Assembly: GCA_963693365.1 (NCBI GenBank)
Contig: CAVNZM010000007.1
Location: 7,254,001-7,318,000, forward strand
Direction of reading: 5' to 3'
Origin: Amoebidium appalachense
Lineage: Eukaryota; Ichthyosporea
DNA length: 64,000 nucleotides
Made by a program: the position numbers and the translations under genes
Part shown: one piece after another, positions 31,415 through 51,201 of the stretch
How the letters are laid out: every line of letters starts with the position of its first letter
Position numbering within the stretch: the stretch's first letter is position 1
Notes under the pieces: generated by a model
What the model saw: only the letters and a program-made list of their open reading frames with translations
Databases searched by the model: none
What the model was told of the DNA's origin: nothing

Positions 31415-31504
31415 GTTTCCGCGGAAACAGTGACGCAATTATGACGTCAACGATCTACTGTTTCCGCGGAAACAGTGACGCATTTATGACGTCATCGATC
31501 TACT
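31415..31504 (+). repeat. Tandem pair of 45-bp units with palindromes
   Basis: Units 31415-31459 and 31460-31504 differ at two positions. Each holds the perfect 14-bp palindrome GTTTCCGCGGAAAC, then TGACGCA and TATGACGTCA, a CRE-like palindrome. Such paired sites could bind a dimeric factor or the element's own transposase; this is inference. Confidence 0.9.
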
Positions 31505-31697
31505 CCCTTATTTTTTTTTCTGAAATCAAATTCGAACCATTCCAACACTGCCCCAAATAACCGATTTAATCCATTCTCAAATTGAAAAAAAATAATAATT
31601 GTGCATGCTTGCAGTCAAACTTGATCCAATCGATAATATAATATTCGAATAGACATACATTCCTTATTTGCCATCACTGATAATTAAATATAAGGCA

Positions 31698-31914
31698 TTA
31701 CTGTAATGTAATCTTTGCCATAATAGTGGACAGCCACCTCTCCAATAGATGACCGGTGTTACAGTCAAATGTAACATTCCGCACCTTGCGCGAGGGTGAG
31801 ACGTATTCTTTTAACCACTGGACGCTGTAGATGTGATCGCCAGTGACATAGGTGTCAAATTCCCGACAATATTCCCCATCACGAACGGCACTGACAAGCT
31901 GTACATATCGGCTG

Positions 31915-31966
<52 letters not shown>

Positions 31967-32031
31967 TCTGTGTCTGTGTGTGTACAGCCCGCGAAGAGGT
32001 CCCTTAATGTTAGTAATCTCATCATGTTCCA

Positions 32032-32032
<1 letters not shown>
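31698..32032 (-). CDS. Spliced frame upstream of the integrase-like gene, unknown
   Basis: An ATG at 32032 opens MEHDEITNIKGPLRGL (exon 32032-31986, donor GTACAC). The phase fits an acceptor at the end of (CA)n with exon 31911-31698, which reads RYVQLVSAVRDGEYCREFDT, then QWLKEYVSPSRKVRNVTFDC, and stops at TAA (31698-31700). The 86-residue product has good coding character but I recognise no family. It may be the N-terminal part of the transposase-like protein (a donor, GTAATG, overlaps the stop codon) or a separate small gene. Confidence 0.4.
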
Positions 32033-32069
<37 letters not shown>

Positions 32070-32188
32070 CTGCCCCCTTCCCTTATCCCTTCCCCATGTC
32101 ACAGCCAGAACGTAAACGCGGAGGTACCCCTAGCGTGATTATAGAAGTCATTCACCCCTACATTAATCCTCAGCACACAGTCCTTTTC

Positions 32189-32221
<33 letters not shown>

Positions 32222-32249
32222 TTCTTCTATGTGCAGGCAAATGCACATG

Positions 32250-32366
<117 letters not shown>

Positions 32367-32388
32367 GAGGAGGGGGGGGGGGGGGTTC

Positions 32389-32486
32389 CAGGAAAATCAC
32401 GTATCCAACATATAGGCGGGTTACGTGATTTTCCTGAACGGGGGGTTTAGGGGGAGTACGAATTTCCTGGACACGTGATTTTCCTG
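32389..32486 (-). repeat. Inverted repeat, right copy
   Basis: Reverse complement of the 29408-29505 unit, same length, differing at very few positions. Followed outward by CAA and a C run, inward by a G run and (CA)n (32253-32363). Confidence 0.9.
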
Positions 32487-32490
32487 CAAC

Positions 32491-33289
32491 CCCCCCCCCC
32501 CCCCCCCCCCCCCCCGGGGGCCGCCCTTTAATCAGCCAAAGAAAATTTGAAAAATCAAACATTCAACCTCCCTCACTCCCCCCACTCCCCCTCACCCTCC
32601 CCCCCTCCTCCCGTTCCTGGAAGGGTTTCTCAAAGGCGGACGGTTCAAAGGGCCCAACCACAGACACACAGCACGACTATCCTGCTCAAAACAAAGTAAT
32701 TGTGATTTAGCAGAGCGTCCTTGCTTTTTGCAGAATAATATTGCTTTATCTAAAGAGTTTTGCAGTGTGCCCAGGCTGCACGTGGTTCCTGCGTGCAGTG
32801 TTTATCAATATCTGTACTACTGCTCACGATAGCCTATATGTGCAACCAAATCACAGTTCGAGACCGTGTCGCATGCGCATGCCCGTGCAGCCCCGTGTGC
32901 TTATGGTGGACATAAAGTGGGGGTGTGTTTGTGTGTGCACTTGTGTATGTATGTGGGTGGGTGGGGCCGAGAGGGGGTGGGTGTGTGTGTTGGGAGGAGG
33001 GGCGTCTCCAGCTGGGTCACGGGTGTTACTGCCAAATCAGTGATTGCGCAAACCACCGTGGCTCATGAGCCAAACCTCGGGTGACACCTAGCCGAAGTCA
33101 TGAAATCATTCGAACAGCATCATGCATCATAAAACTGATCATAAAACCAGAGTAGACTAAGACACCACACAAACAAACACTGTTGAAACAGAGCCACAAC
33201 CATTGGATCAGCGGATGCCCATTCTTTCCGCTCTTCGACGCCACCTCACCAACCTTTCCGTCCCTCCCCCCCCACGTGCACGCACCACC
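32491..33289. other. Intergenic, 5' flank of the SOUL gene
   Basis: Contains a C run (32489-32514) and a TG-rich patch at 32920-32990. No clear TATA box. Nothing else is supported. Confidence 0.5.
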
Positions 33290-34465
33290 ATGCAGGCGTC
33301 CACTCTCTTCCTTCTTGCCGGCGCAGCAGCCTTCGCCCTTGCAGCCCCCGCCAAGCCAGCCTTTTGCAAGGGGCTGGAGTGCCCGTTGTTTAAGGTAGAT
33401 GTTTCCACCCTGACGTCGGCTTGCAAAGCTCCAACGAGTCAAAATAAACTATGTCCTTTTTATATGTTAGTCTAGCGTGCGATCGATGCTTCTTTTTATT
33501 TTTATTCGCATTAGCCAGCCACGCCCTCCAGGATCCCCCCCCCCCCCCCCCCCCCCCCCCCCTCGCTCCCCTTCCCTTCCTGCCTGCCTTCCACGCTGTC
33601 TTATCTCCTCTCCGCCACCCCCAGCCCGCCCCCCCCCCTCCCCTTCCTCCCACCCTATTTTCGTGTGTTTGTTGAACGTTTTGTTCGAAGCCACTGTGCA
33701 TGCTTGGAGATCCTTGCGCGGACTCCACTTTTCACTTGACGTCAGGTCTTGTACTTGGTCAGTTATCCTGTCTGAGTATAGTCCCACGTTAACCCAACAC
33801 GCTCACTCTTTAAGTCAACCCCACATGCTCGCCCCTCTGAGGGATCTCCGTTTTCCACAGCGATCTGTCGTGAGCTTGTTTTTCCTCCCGGCCCACTTCT
33901 CGTCCTTGTTCATGTAAAACGCCTCAAAGGAGGTTCAAGTTTCTTGATTACTCTTTATTCTAACCAGTACCAAAGTTTTTTCTTTGTTCCTGCTCTATAA
34001 TTGTTCTGGTTTCTTCCAAAAGTCCCCCCCCCCCCCCCTCCCCCCCCCCCCACACACACACACACAAACACACACTCGGCCTCTCCCTAATCCCCCTAAT
34101 CCCCCCTCCCCCCCCCCCCCCCCCACCCCCCCCCCCCCCCCCCCCCCCCCCCCATCTCCCCAAAACCCACCCATCCTCAAAAAAAAAAAAAACCAACAAA
34201 ATACCCAAACAAAAATCGACACAGGTTGAAAACAGCACCTCGGAGTACGAGATACGCCACTATGATGCAGCGTTGTGGGCTGTGACTGAGACTGAAGACT
34301 ATGACGTGGATGGGGCCAGCAGGCAGAGCTTCATGAAGCTGTTCCACTACATATCGGGGGAGAACGCACTGCAGACTAAGATCGAGATGACGGCACCCGT
34401 GACCATTGTGATCAAGTGCGTACATGCTTGTATATGTATTGTGTATGTGTCCTTTTTTTTTTTTT

Positions 34466-34497
<32 letters not shown>

Positions 34498-34684
34498 GGG
34501 GGGAGAGGGGGAGAGGAGGGGGGGGGGTTGCAAATGTGGTTTAGAAGCGAGGTATGCGGAGCCAAAATTTGGAGTCTGAACATGTAAGAGGACTGAGGAG
34601 GGCAGCAATGTGTGCGTGTGTCTGCTTCTGCATGTGTGTGTGGGCGCGCTCTAGGTGTGTGTGTGTGTGCAGAGGAGAGGGGAG

Positions 34685-34721
<37 letters not shown>

Positions 34722-36443
34722 GAGAGAGAAGAAAGAGGGAGAGCGAGAGCGCGAGAAAGAGAAGAGCTGAGCATTCATGAATACGTTATGTGGCTTTTGT
34801 TCCATACCAAGTCCATCTTTGCAGCCGTTGAAGTGTTTCCATCGGGTATGATTTGCATTTTCATTGCCTTTTCGAAAGGAAACCGGCTACCTCACCACTA
34901 ACAAGCAACCTCTACAGGCCCGGGGACGGGCCTTTCTGCAAAACCACATTCCGCATGGGCTTCTTTGTACCGCTCAAGTACCAAAACCCCCAGGGTCCCC
35001 CTAGCCCCACCAGCCCCGACGTGAAAATTGAGAGCCGCCCGTCTATGCGGGTTGCTGTGGCCTCGTACGGTGGATTTTCACACCAGGAGTCTATGGTGAA
35101 CCATCTGGAGAAAATGAAAAAGGCACTTGACCGGGATCAGGTGTGTTGCAAATCCTCCTCCCCCCCCCCCCCCCCCTCCTCCCCCTCCCCCCCCCCCCCC
35201 CCCCCGCCCCTTCCCCCCCCGACACATGCACATGCACATGCACACACACACACACACATGCGCGCGCGCGCATGCTATAACGTACATGGGTGCGCGTGCA
35301 TACTACACACTTACACACATACATGTACACACACACACACACATACATGTACACACACACACACACATACATGTACACACACACACATATACATGTACAC
35401 ACACACACACATACATGCACACACACACACACACATACATGTACACACACACACACATACATGTACACACACACACACATACATGTACACACACACACAC
35501 ACATACATGTACACACACACACACATACATGTACACACACACACACGTACACACACACACACACATACATGTACACACACACACACACATACATGTACAC
35601 ACACACACACATACATGTACACACACACACACATACATGTACACACACAGACATTGCGCAACGGGAGCGACACCCAACACACAAGCACAAACGATCAAAC
35701 ACATACACAGAACCAATCTCTTTTGCGTTCGCCCTCCGCCATTCAGCCCGCACCACCGATTCAGCCCGCACGATAGAATAAATTAAACACGGACATGTGG
35801 AGGTGTGTGTTTAGCTAGAAATGGGTTCTGACGTCCCTCTGTGCAGGTGGCCCACAGTGCTGTGCCCTACATCTATGCCGGCTACGACTCTCCATGTAAG
35901 TTCACATATGTACCCCTTCCCCCCCTCCCCCCCCCCCCCCCCCCCCTTCACCCCCCCCTTCACCCCCCCCCCCCCCCTCCACCCCCACCCCTCCCCCCAT
36001 CCTCCCCTCCCGGGGGCACAGGCCTGACCGCTCGCCTGCCTGATTGCTGCCTAGCACCCTCTCCTCCAACCCCAAAGTTTTAACCCTTGCCAAGCACACA
36101 TGTGTGCACGTACACACACACAGGCGGACACACACGCACGCACACGCGCGCACAAACACACACACACACACACACTCTCACTGGTATTAAGAAGACAGAC
36201 CGTTTTGTGTCCATGACAATTGGACAGCTACGCTTTTGCCTCCCTGCTACAAAATTAGTGCTGCACTAGTACTCTGGAACGCAGAGAAGGAAACAAAGGG
36301 AAATATGAAGGTAGTTTCAATGGAAAGCTAGGGCAGAAAAAGAGGGAGGCAAGGTGACGGTTGTCGAAAGATTACTATGCCAGTTTATAGCCCGTAGTTA
36401 CCCCCCCCCCCCCCCTTCTTCCCTCATCTCCGCCGCCCGTGGG

Positions 36444-36478
<35 letters not shown>

Positions 36479-36588
36479 ATACCACCACCTGCTCTTCTCC
36501 CTCACTCGACGTAGTCATGACCACCTAATTAATTTTTGCAGTCACATTTGTGGACCGGCACAACGAGGTGTGGGTGATGCTCCAGTGA
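33290..36588 (+). CDS. SOUL haem-binding family protein, secreted or organelle-targeted
   Basis: Five exons in perfect phase: 33290-33394, 34225-34415, 34918-35140, 35847-35895, 36542-36588 (TGA), giving 204 aa. The ATG at 33290 opens MQASTLFLLAGAAAFALAAP, a clear signal peptide. The SOUL core follows: SEYEIRHYDAALWAVTET, SFMKLFHYISGENALQTKIE, then MTAPVTIVI (the family's KI-MTAPV block), TTFRMGFFVPLKYQ, and the C-terminal AGYDSPF/TFVDRHNEVWVMLQ. SOUL proteins bind haem or related tetrapyrroles. The length fits the family (about 200 aa). All introns use GT-AG and carry C, G, A or CA tracts. This is the cleanest gene model in the window. Confidence 0.93.
34447..34722 (+). repeat. T, G and purine runs in SOUL intron 2
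   Basis: A T run (34452-34475) passes directly into a G run (34476-34496), and a second G run is at 34691-34720. The following GAGAGCG-rich sequence is low complexity. Confidence 0.8.
35316..35650 (+). repeat. (AC)n/ATACATGT minisatellite in SOUL intron 3
   Basis: About fourteen units of variable (AC)n followed by ATACATGTAC. ATACATGTAC contains the palindrome TACATGTA, so the array is rich in short inverted repeats. Confidence 0.9.
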
Positions 36589-36750
36589 TACGGCCACGAC
36601 ACGTGTGTGTGCGTGTGTGCGCGCGCGTGTGTGTGTGTGTGTTTGTGGGTTTTTTTTTTTTTTTTTTGTTGTTGTTGTTGTGTGTGTGTGTGGGGGGGGG
36701 GGGGGGGATTTCAATGCGGAGCACAGTACGAAGTACACATACACGATGAA

Positions 36751-36781
<31 letters not shown>

Positions 36782-37600
36782 ACTTGGGCTGTAGGGCAGA
36801 GCCGAATGCATATTGTAAAGTAATTGGTTGCCTGGACTCTTTATACATACATACATATATATATATATACACACAATATATATATATATACACACACACA
36901 CATACATACACACAAATGCGGGACACCCCTTACCATTGTGGTTGTGGGGAATATTTTTATAAGCCTGTGAATGAACCCACATAGAGAAAAGGGGATATGG
37001 TTTAAGACCGATCACGATATTGCCTTTCCATGCGGGCTCACGGTTATCTATGGACGGGTATATCTTTTAATATCTACAAATCTCATAGCGTGTGTCCAGC
37101 ACACGAAAACATCTGTACAGCAAAAAATAAAGAATGTCTGTGCCATAAGCTTATCTGGTGTACATGTGAAGGGATTAATATCGGGTTAAGCACAAATGTC
37201 ACCTAATTGTATGTATATACTAACAGGATGTGTGTGTACATGGACAACCACCAACCTTGACCACTAACATATGTTTACCGCTTTATATAACACTTTATAT
37301 AAGAAAGATTTTCTAACTGCATATGTGTGCACCTCAGTTATCCACTAGGCATAAATGTCCAACCAACCAAACAAGAAAAAAACAATACATGTGCAAGTAC
37401 ATGTCCTTTGTAAGGGATATACGAACGCTGCGAGAATCCATGCCAAACAAAGACATCTGGCAAGGCCCGGACCTGATGAACGTGTGGTGGTAAACAATTA
37501 CTTGGACATATTTTCTGAACATTTTCCTTAACTAAAGTCAGTTAAATCTGGGTTTTAGCTTCGAACTATGATACGACATGGTAAGAATACACCACAAACA

Positions 37601-37639
<39 letters not shown>

Positions 37640-37643
37640 CTTT

Positions 37644-37727
37644 TTCTAGAGCTGTCAAATAATGGTAAATATTTGTAAGACACTCCCAACCCCACACACA
37701 CAACTCCCACATCATAGTAACAGTAAC
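37644..37727 (+). repeat. Direct duplicate, short copy (no insert)
   Basis: About 84 bp (TTCTAGAGCTGTCAAATAAT ... CATAGTAACAG) present again at 38117-38291, both preceded and followed by C runs. Confidence 0.9.
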
Positions 37728-37811
37728 CCCCCCCCCCCCCCCATCTGTAAGCACATACACATTTTTCGCTGCACTGCATTAGTTTGCACACACATCTTCA
37801 CCGTTTTGCTC

Positions 37812-38116
37812 ACCTTGCTTGCATAAGCAACCCTGCTCGTCTTTGATCAAGACGGGTTGACCCGCCCAAGCTCAGTTGATGCTGCTGTCTGAGTTGGAGT
37901 GTCGTATATACGCGGGCTAAGGGGTCGAAACTCAGACGCAATTGATGACTTGGGTCCTCCCTGAGGATGGGCTCTGCTTATGACGCATACTGTGCACATG
38001 GCTGATGTTGCATACTTGAATGTTTGCCTTTGCATGTGTCCTGCACCATGCTTCTCGTCGTGTATGCGTACTTTGTACCGTGTTCCGCATTCAAACCCCC
38101 CCCCCCCCCCCCCCCC
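37812..38116 (+). mobile_element. Dispersed repeat with poly-C tail, diverged copy 3
   Basis: Shares GCAACCCTGCTCGTC, GGTCGAAACTC and GAGGATGGGCTCTGCTTATG with the long copies. Its 3' third differs and instead matches 47553-47670. It ends CGCATTCAAA plus a C run. Confidence 0.8.
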
Positions 38117-38290
38117 TTCTAGAGCTGTCAAATAATGGTACCGTCTGTATTGATGTACATATATGATGCATATGGGGCACATGTTGTGTTTCCGGATTGG
38201 CCGGAGGGAGCGGCCAATAAATTGCAATGATCCCAATACTTGTAAGACACTCCCACCCCCACACACACAACTCCCACATCATAGTAACAG

Positions 38291-38291
<1 letters not shown>
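38117..38291 (+). repeat. Direct duplicate, long copy with a 94-bp insert
   Basis: Same as 37644-37727 but with 94 bp inserted at 38141-38234. Part of the insert (GAGGGAGCGGCCAATAAA, TGCAATGATCCC) recurs at 29753-29784. Confidence 0.9.
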
Positions 38292-38327
<36 letters not shown>

Positions 38328-38352
38328 ACACACACACACCACCAACCCAACA

Positions 38353-42440
<4,088 letters not shown>

Positions 42441-44281
42441 TTTTTTCGCTCGTGGACGTTCCTTAGCTAAAACTAGCGGGGAAGGCAGATCTCCGAAAAA
42501 TGCACTGGGATGTGTGCACGTTTCTGTGAGCCCTGCAAGGATCTTTGAAGGCAGAAAGCTGTACACTTCCCTTGTGTGTGCGTGTATGCGTATGTGTTCA
42601 CCCCCCTCACATATGATAAAGATTTTTGCGTGTGTGCCGACCCACTTGAACACTTCTATGTTTTTATGCTAAGGCTTGGAACAAAATCACGCACGTGAAG
42701 GCTTGGCTTTTGGATCCTGAACACTGGCGCCCACTATCCTCCTATACCCAAATGGGATATATCATGCAAAATGATAATACAATATGCCTTATGAACATTC
42801 ACGAATCCCTCCCAGAACATGGGCGTCTAATATTTTATGGCATGTGATATTTGCAATGTTAGCCCCTTTTGTTTTTTGACCTTTGTTGTTTATCCGGATT
42901 TTGGTGTGCACAGCATCCGCACAGTGTCACACTCATGCTGTTGCCACAAAATAAAAACTTTGCAAATTTAGATAGTAATAAGTGCGTCCTCAATTTAAAT
43001 GTTTGGAAATAGAATGGGAACACAGCCCCTCGTGTGCATGCATGGCTTACTGCGTTTTCCAGTACGGCAACACGCTTCCACACCGTGTTTAATCATAAGA
43101 CGCCCCCCGGTGTTATTCACACAACACAATTACAGAAGATCTTCAATCCATTGAGGTTGCAACAGGGCGTGGGGAAAGTATGCGAATGAGAATGATCTAG
43201 GAGGTTCTTGGCGGGAAATCGACTCACGATGATTGGTTGAATACTCACCGCATCATTGGTTTGCGCAAACACTCGGGAGCTCTTCTCGGCCAAGGCAATG
43301 CATAAATGTGCCTATGGTATATTCAACTTCATGCCTGAATATCCACTTCAAACGTGTACGTATACAACCTGCACAAGCACACACATATAAACATGTTTCA
43401 TCCGTGCACGTACATGTGGAGCCTCCGAATACGAGATACCTAGAATTCGAACCTAGGCCTATCCACTAATTAATTAGCTACCGTAGCTTATCCGAGTCTA
43501 CCGCACCCTCTTAGCTAATTAGACACAGTGCACACAACAATCTAAGCCGAATGGAGCACTGTGAGTGGCCATGGGCCGGCTGGGAAACATACCGACACTC
43601 AACAGCTGCAGCTTGCTCGAGAGCCCACATGTAGAGAGAGAGCATGGTCGAGTATGATGTCGCCCACACATGCTGGCCCCAATCCAGCGCCTGCAGGAGA
43701 ATCCGAACACGCGCAAGTGGGAGTGTCCGCACGGTGGACCAAGAGCTAACATTAGCAAGCTATTTATTGAAAACACTCACCTGACGCTCATCAACAAGAA
43801 GCGCCACACTTCACGTAACTCCAACAATTAACTATGTATACGTACATGCACACGTAACTTCTGTTTTCGATGTTAAAATTGAGCCTATGTCATTTGACCA
43901 TTCAGTCTGTGTTGAAATATTTTTCTCCACAAAAAATTAAAGTTAAAAGCTACTTGAGAACAGCAAAAATTCACCCTGGGGAAAACAGCCCGGAAAGTAT
44001 CAGATAGTCAGAAAGTTTCACTAACGTCGAAAGCAACATGACCACATACAATATGCTAGAAGTCACCCACCATTCGCACAGTTATAAACAGTTACGTTTC
44101 AAGTACAGTGCAACATGTACCAATCCGCCAGACTAACCATGCATACAGATCAAATATACGAATCGAGAATATGCATAAGCACACCTTCATACCCATATAT
44201 AGGTCCTAGGAAAGTCGGTCTAGATAATTCATCTCCTCTCTTCTCTACTCTTATTCCAAGCTTAACTGTTACAGCCAATCA
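42441..44281. other. Intergenic between TrmJ-like and lipase genes
   Basis: Mostly unique sequence without simple repeats, so it likely holds the lipase promoter (ATTGG at about 43231 and 43254). Short frames at 43511-43776 have no family match. Nothing else is supported. Confidence 0.5.
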
Positions 44282-48998
<4,717 letters not shown>

Positions 48999-49333
48999 TC
49001 CTGCCGCAGTGCACCGTTTACTCTTGTACGGTTGTGGAGTGCAGTTAAGAGTGTTGTGTGTGTGTGGTTTTCTCGTGGCTACAGAGACAGCAAGCTATAG
49101 GTATGGCAACCAAGTCATTAGTGTGTGTGCCTACATACTGGACCTGTGTGATCGGCTCGCCGCCGGGGGCTCGTCGGCCGTTGGTATGCGGTCAAATTCC
49201 TCGTATACGCGTATCAGTTCAACGATCTGTGTGATTAGACCTGGCCGGGCCCATCGCCACCCCGACGAGCCTGTCGGCCATAAAATGAGGTGTCGATTTC
49301 CATCCCGTCAGGGCTCGTCGCCAGTTAACGCTG

Positions 49334-49384
49334 ATTGGCTAAAAGTTTTGGCGCGCTTAACATTAATTGGCTGTTTTTGGCGGC
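49334..49384 (+). promoter_or_regulatory. CCAAT and E2F-like site cluster
   Basis: ATTGGCT at 49334-49340 and 49366-49372 alternate with TTTTGGCGCGC (49346-49356) and TTTTTGGCGGC (49374-49384). Reverse CCAAT boxes with E2F-type sites are typical of cell-cycle promoters. It could serve the TrmJ-like gene (minus, 330 bp away) or a plus-strand transcript starting near 49470. Confidence 0.45.
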
Positions 49385-49474
49385 AGAGTTCACGCAGCCT
49401 TCATAAAGCAGCGACGCTGGCGGTTGAGGTCAGTTTGCATCGCCCGTTTTTCCAAATAACACGACACCGCAAAC

Positions 49475-49570
49475 ATGAGTCAGCCTCAGTACACTGCACC
49501 CCAGCTTCGTGCCATTACCCGTCAAAAACCACAGTCCCACCAAACTCTTCAGACACCCAAGCGGCCCTAG
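49475..49570 (+). CDS. Small frame after the CCAAT/E2F cluster, 31 aa
   Basis: ATG at 49475 in context CAAACATGAG opens MSQPQYTAPQLRAITRQKPQ and stops at TAG 49568-49570. Its position about 90 bp after the promoter-like cluster is the only support. It overlaps, in antisense, a 71-codon minus frame (49515-49730). One of the two may be real. Confidence 0.2.
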   Translation: MSQPQYTAPQLRAITRQKPQSHQTLQTPKRP

Positions 49571-51122
49571 CTATGGAAACCAAGGCCTGAGAGTTCTGTA
49601 AAGCCATGTTATAGCCGGCATTTACCAGAGCCGTAACAAACCCTTCCAACAACAGCAAACATGATTGAGCAGCTGATGTTATAAACAGCATGTACAGCTT
49701 TACAAGCTCTTCTTCTGAGGGTGGCCGCATTTTCTACTAATTTCTCGCCCACTTCGAAAGATGCTGAGAAAAAAACTGAAAAAACTGAGACAAAAGAAAA
49801 GCTGAAAATAGAAAAAACGTTCCCGAAAATGTGACAGGCCCGGCTGGGCCGCCGAGCTTGACCGGCCCGTGGCTCACGCATCTGTCCTGCCGACAGGCTG
49901 GGCGGAGGCGCCGCCGGGCCCATCGACATCTGGCCCGGGCAGCGGGCTGATCACACAGGTCCACTGTTACTTTGTCCACCTGCCAGCAGCCTGCCAGCAG
50001 CACCTGCCCGGCGGGCCAGCCAGACTGCGGTGCCCGCCAAAACTGCGCGCGGCGAGCTGATTGGCTACTGATGGCGCCATTGATAAAGAGTGGGGGGTCA
50101 AAATTCAGAGAAAACGTAATTTCAACACTGCAAGTTGTTCTGTAGAGCCCTGCTAATGTAGAGGTATAAGGAGTAGGGAAGACGTTTATGTCAGATTTGC
50201 GAAAATTATTTAACTTTATTGTTCTAAGGGTTTTCTTGGCCACCGGTGACCGGCCTCAATGTTTTTCTGAGTGAGCCAATTTAGGCCTCTTGGAAGTTTT
50301 TTTTCTTTTGACTCGGGTTTATTGATCCGATGATGAAGGCAACGTGCAGCCACAGGCTACATAACCACCAATAGAACTGAAAAAGCCAAAGCTACGAAAT
50401 AAAAATAAAGCGACAAGTGACAAAGGACACCAGCGGGCAAAACCTTAAGTGTACGTGTATGCGTCAAACTAGTTTTCTCCAATTAGTCATATGCATCCGA
50501 GTCGATGTTGACCAGACCACACTCCGCAAGAAGACATCATTACTAGCTCCTTCCCAACAGGCCCCCCTCAAAACCTATCGAGGCACAGCAAGCAAGTCAG
50601 CCTCTAAAAGAGCAATGCAGACCAAATCTGAGCTAAAAAACAATCCCAACGGGCCCGACCCCTAGATAACCCGGAGAAACTGCATCTAGCTCTCTGATAA
50701 GGTGGCCTAGTTGTGGCAGGACACACAGAAAAACACAATTACAGAACGCATGCAAGCAAACCCGGTCATTGCCATACGACTGGAGGCTAAGGACTGGCAG
50801 TCACTTGGAAAGCTCCCCGACGACCAAGTGGCCGCCCCTCCACTCACGCAGCGCAGAAGTAGCTGAAGAAGTTGCAGCAGCCCACCGCCAATAGGTCGCG
50901 TAGAAGCGTAGACAGCGTGTAGAAGTTACCATAGGTTGCAGTGGACCACCAGGCGTTGAAGAAACCACTTCTCAAGCGAGAAACTCCGCGAAAGGGAAAT
51001 GCCCCCACACTCTCACAGCAGTAGGAATACACCAGGCCACACCACACACACACGCTGCAGTCACGTTCCCCTGAGTGGGACTCCCCCTTGGAAGTTGGCA
51101 CGATGAGCCCCCCCTAGCCACC

Positions 51123-51129
51123 TATAAAA
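51123..51129 (+). promoter_or_regulatory. TATA box of the LRR-like gene
   Basis: TATAAAA lies 73 bp upstream of the ATG at 51202, with an E2F-like TTTTGGCGCGAA at 51138-51149 just after it. Confidence 0.55.
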
Positions 51130-51201
51130 CCATGCGATTTTGGCGCGAACGTTTCAGAGCCTCCTGGCAAAAAACAAACCAAACACAGCCCGGTTTCAAA
51201 C

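Larger units (their letters stand above)
36589..38352. other. Intergenic between convergent SOUL and lipase genes, repeat-rich
   Basis: Holds T/G runs 36651-36708, a dispersed-repeat tail (36703-36750, minus), G run 36751-36780, (TA)n/(CA)n 36857-36905, C runs, the 37644/38117 duplication and the partial dispersed repeat at 37812-38116. Unique sequence at 36950-37590 has no supported gene. Confidence 0.65.
48999..51122. other. Intergenic, promoter-like and GC-rich patches
   Basis: Unique sequence, free of long simple repeats. It includes the CCAAT/E2F-like cluster at 49334-49384, a GC-rich patch at 49830-50050, and short frames at 49515-49730 (minus, 71 aa), 49737-50243 and 50844-51101 (minus), none with a recognisable family. 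Confidence 0.45.

Noticed and set aside
35091-35786. Long Cys-Val-Tyr or His-Thr-Met frames
   Set aside because: They are the (AC)n/ATACATGT minisatellite in a SOUL intron.
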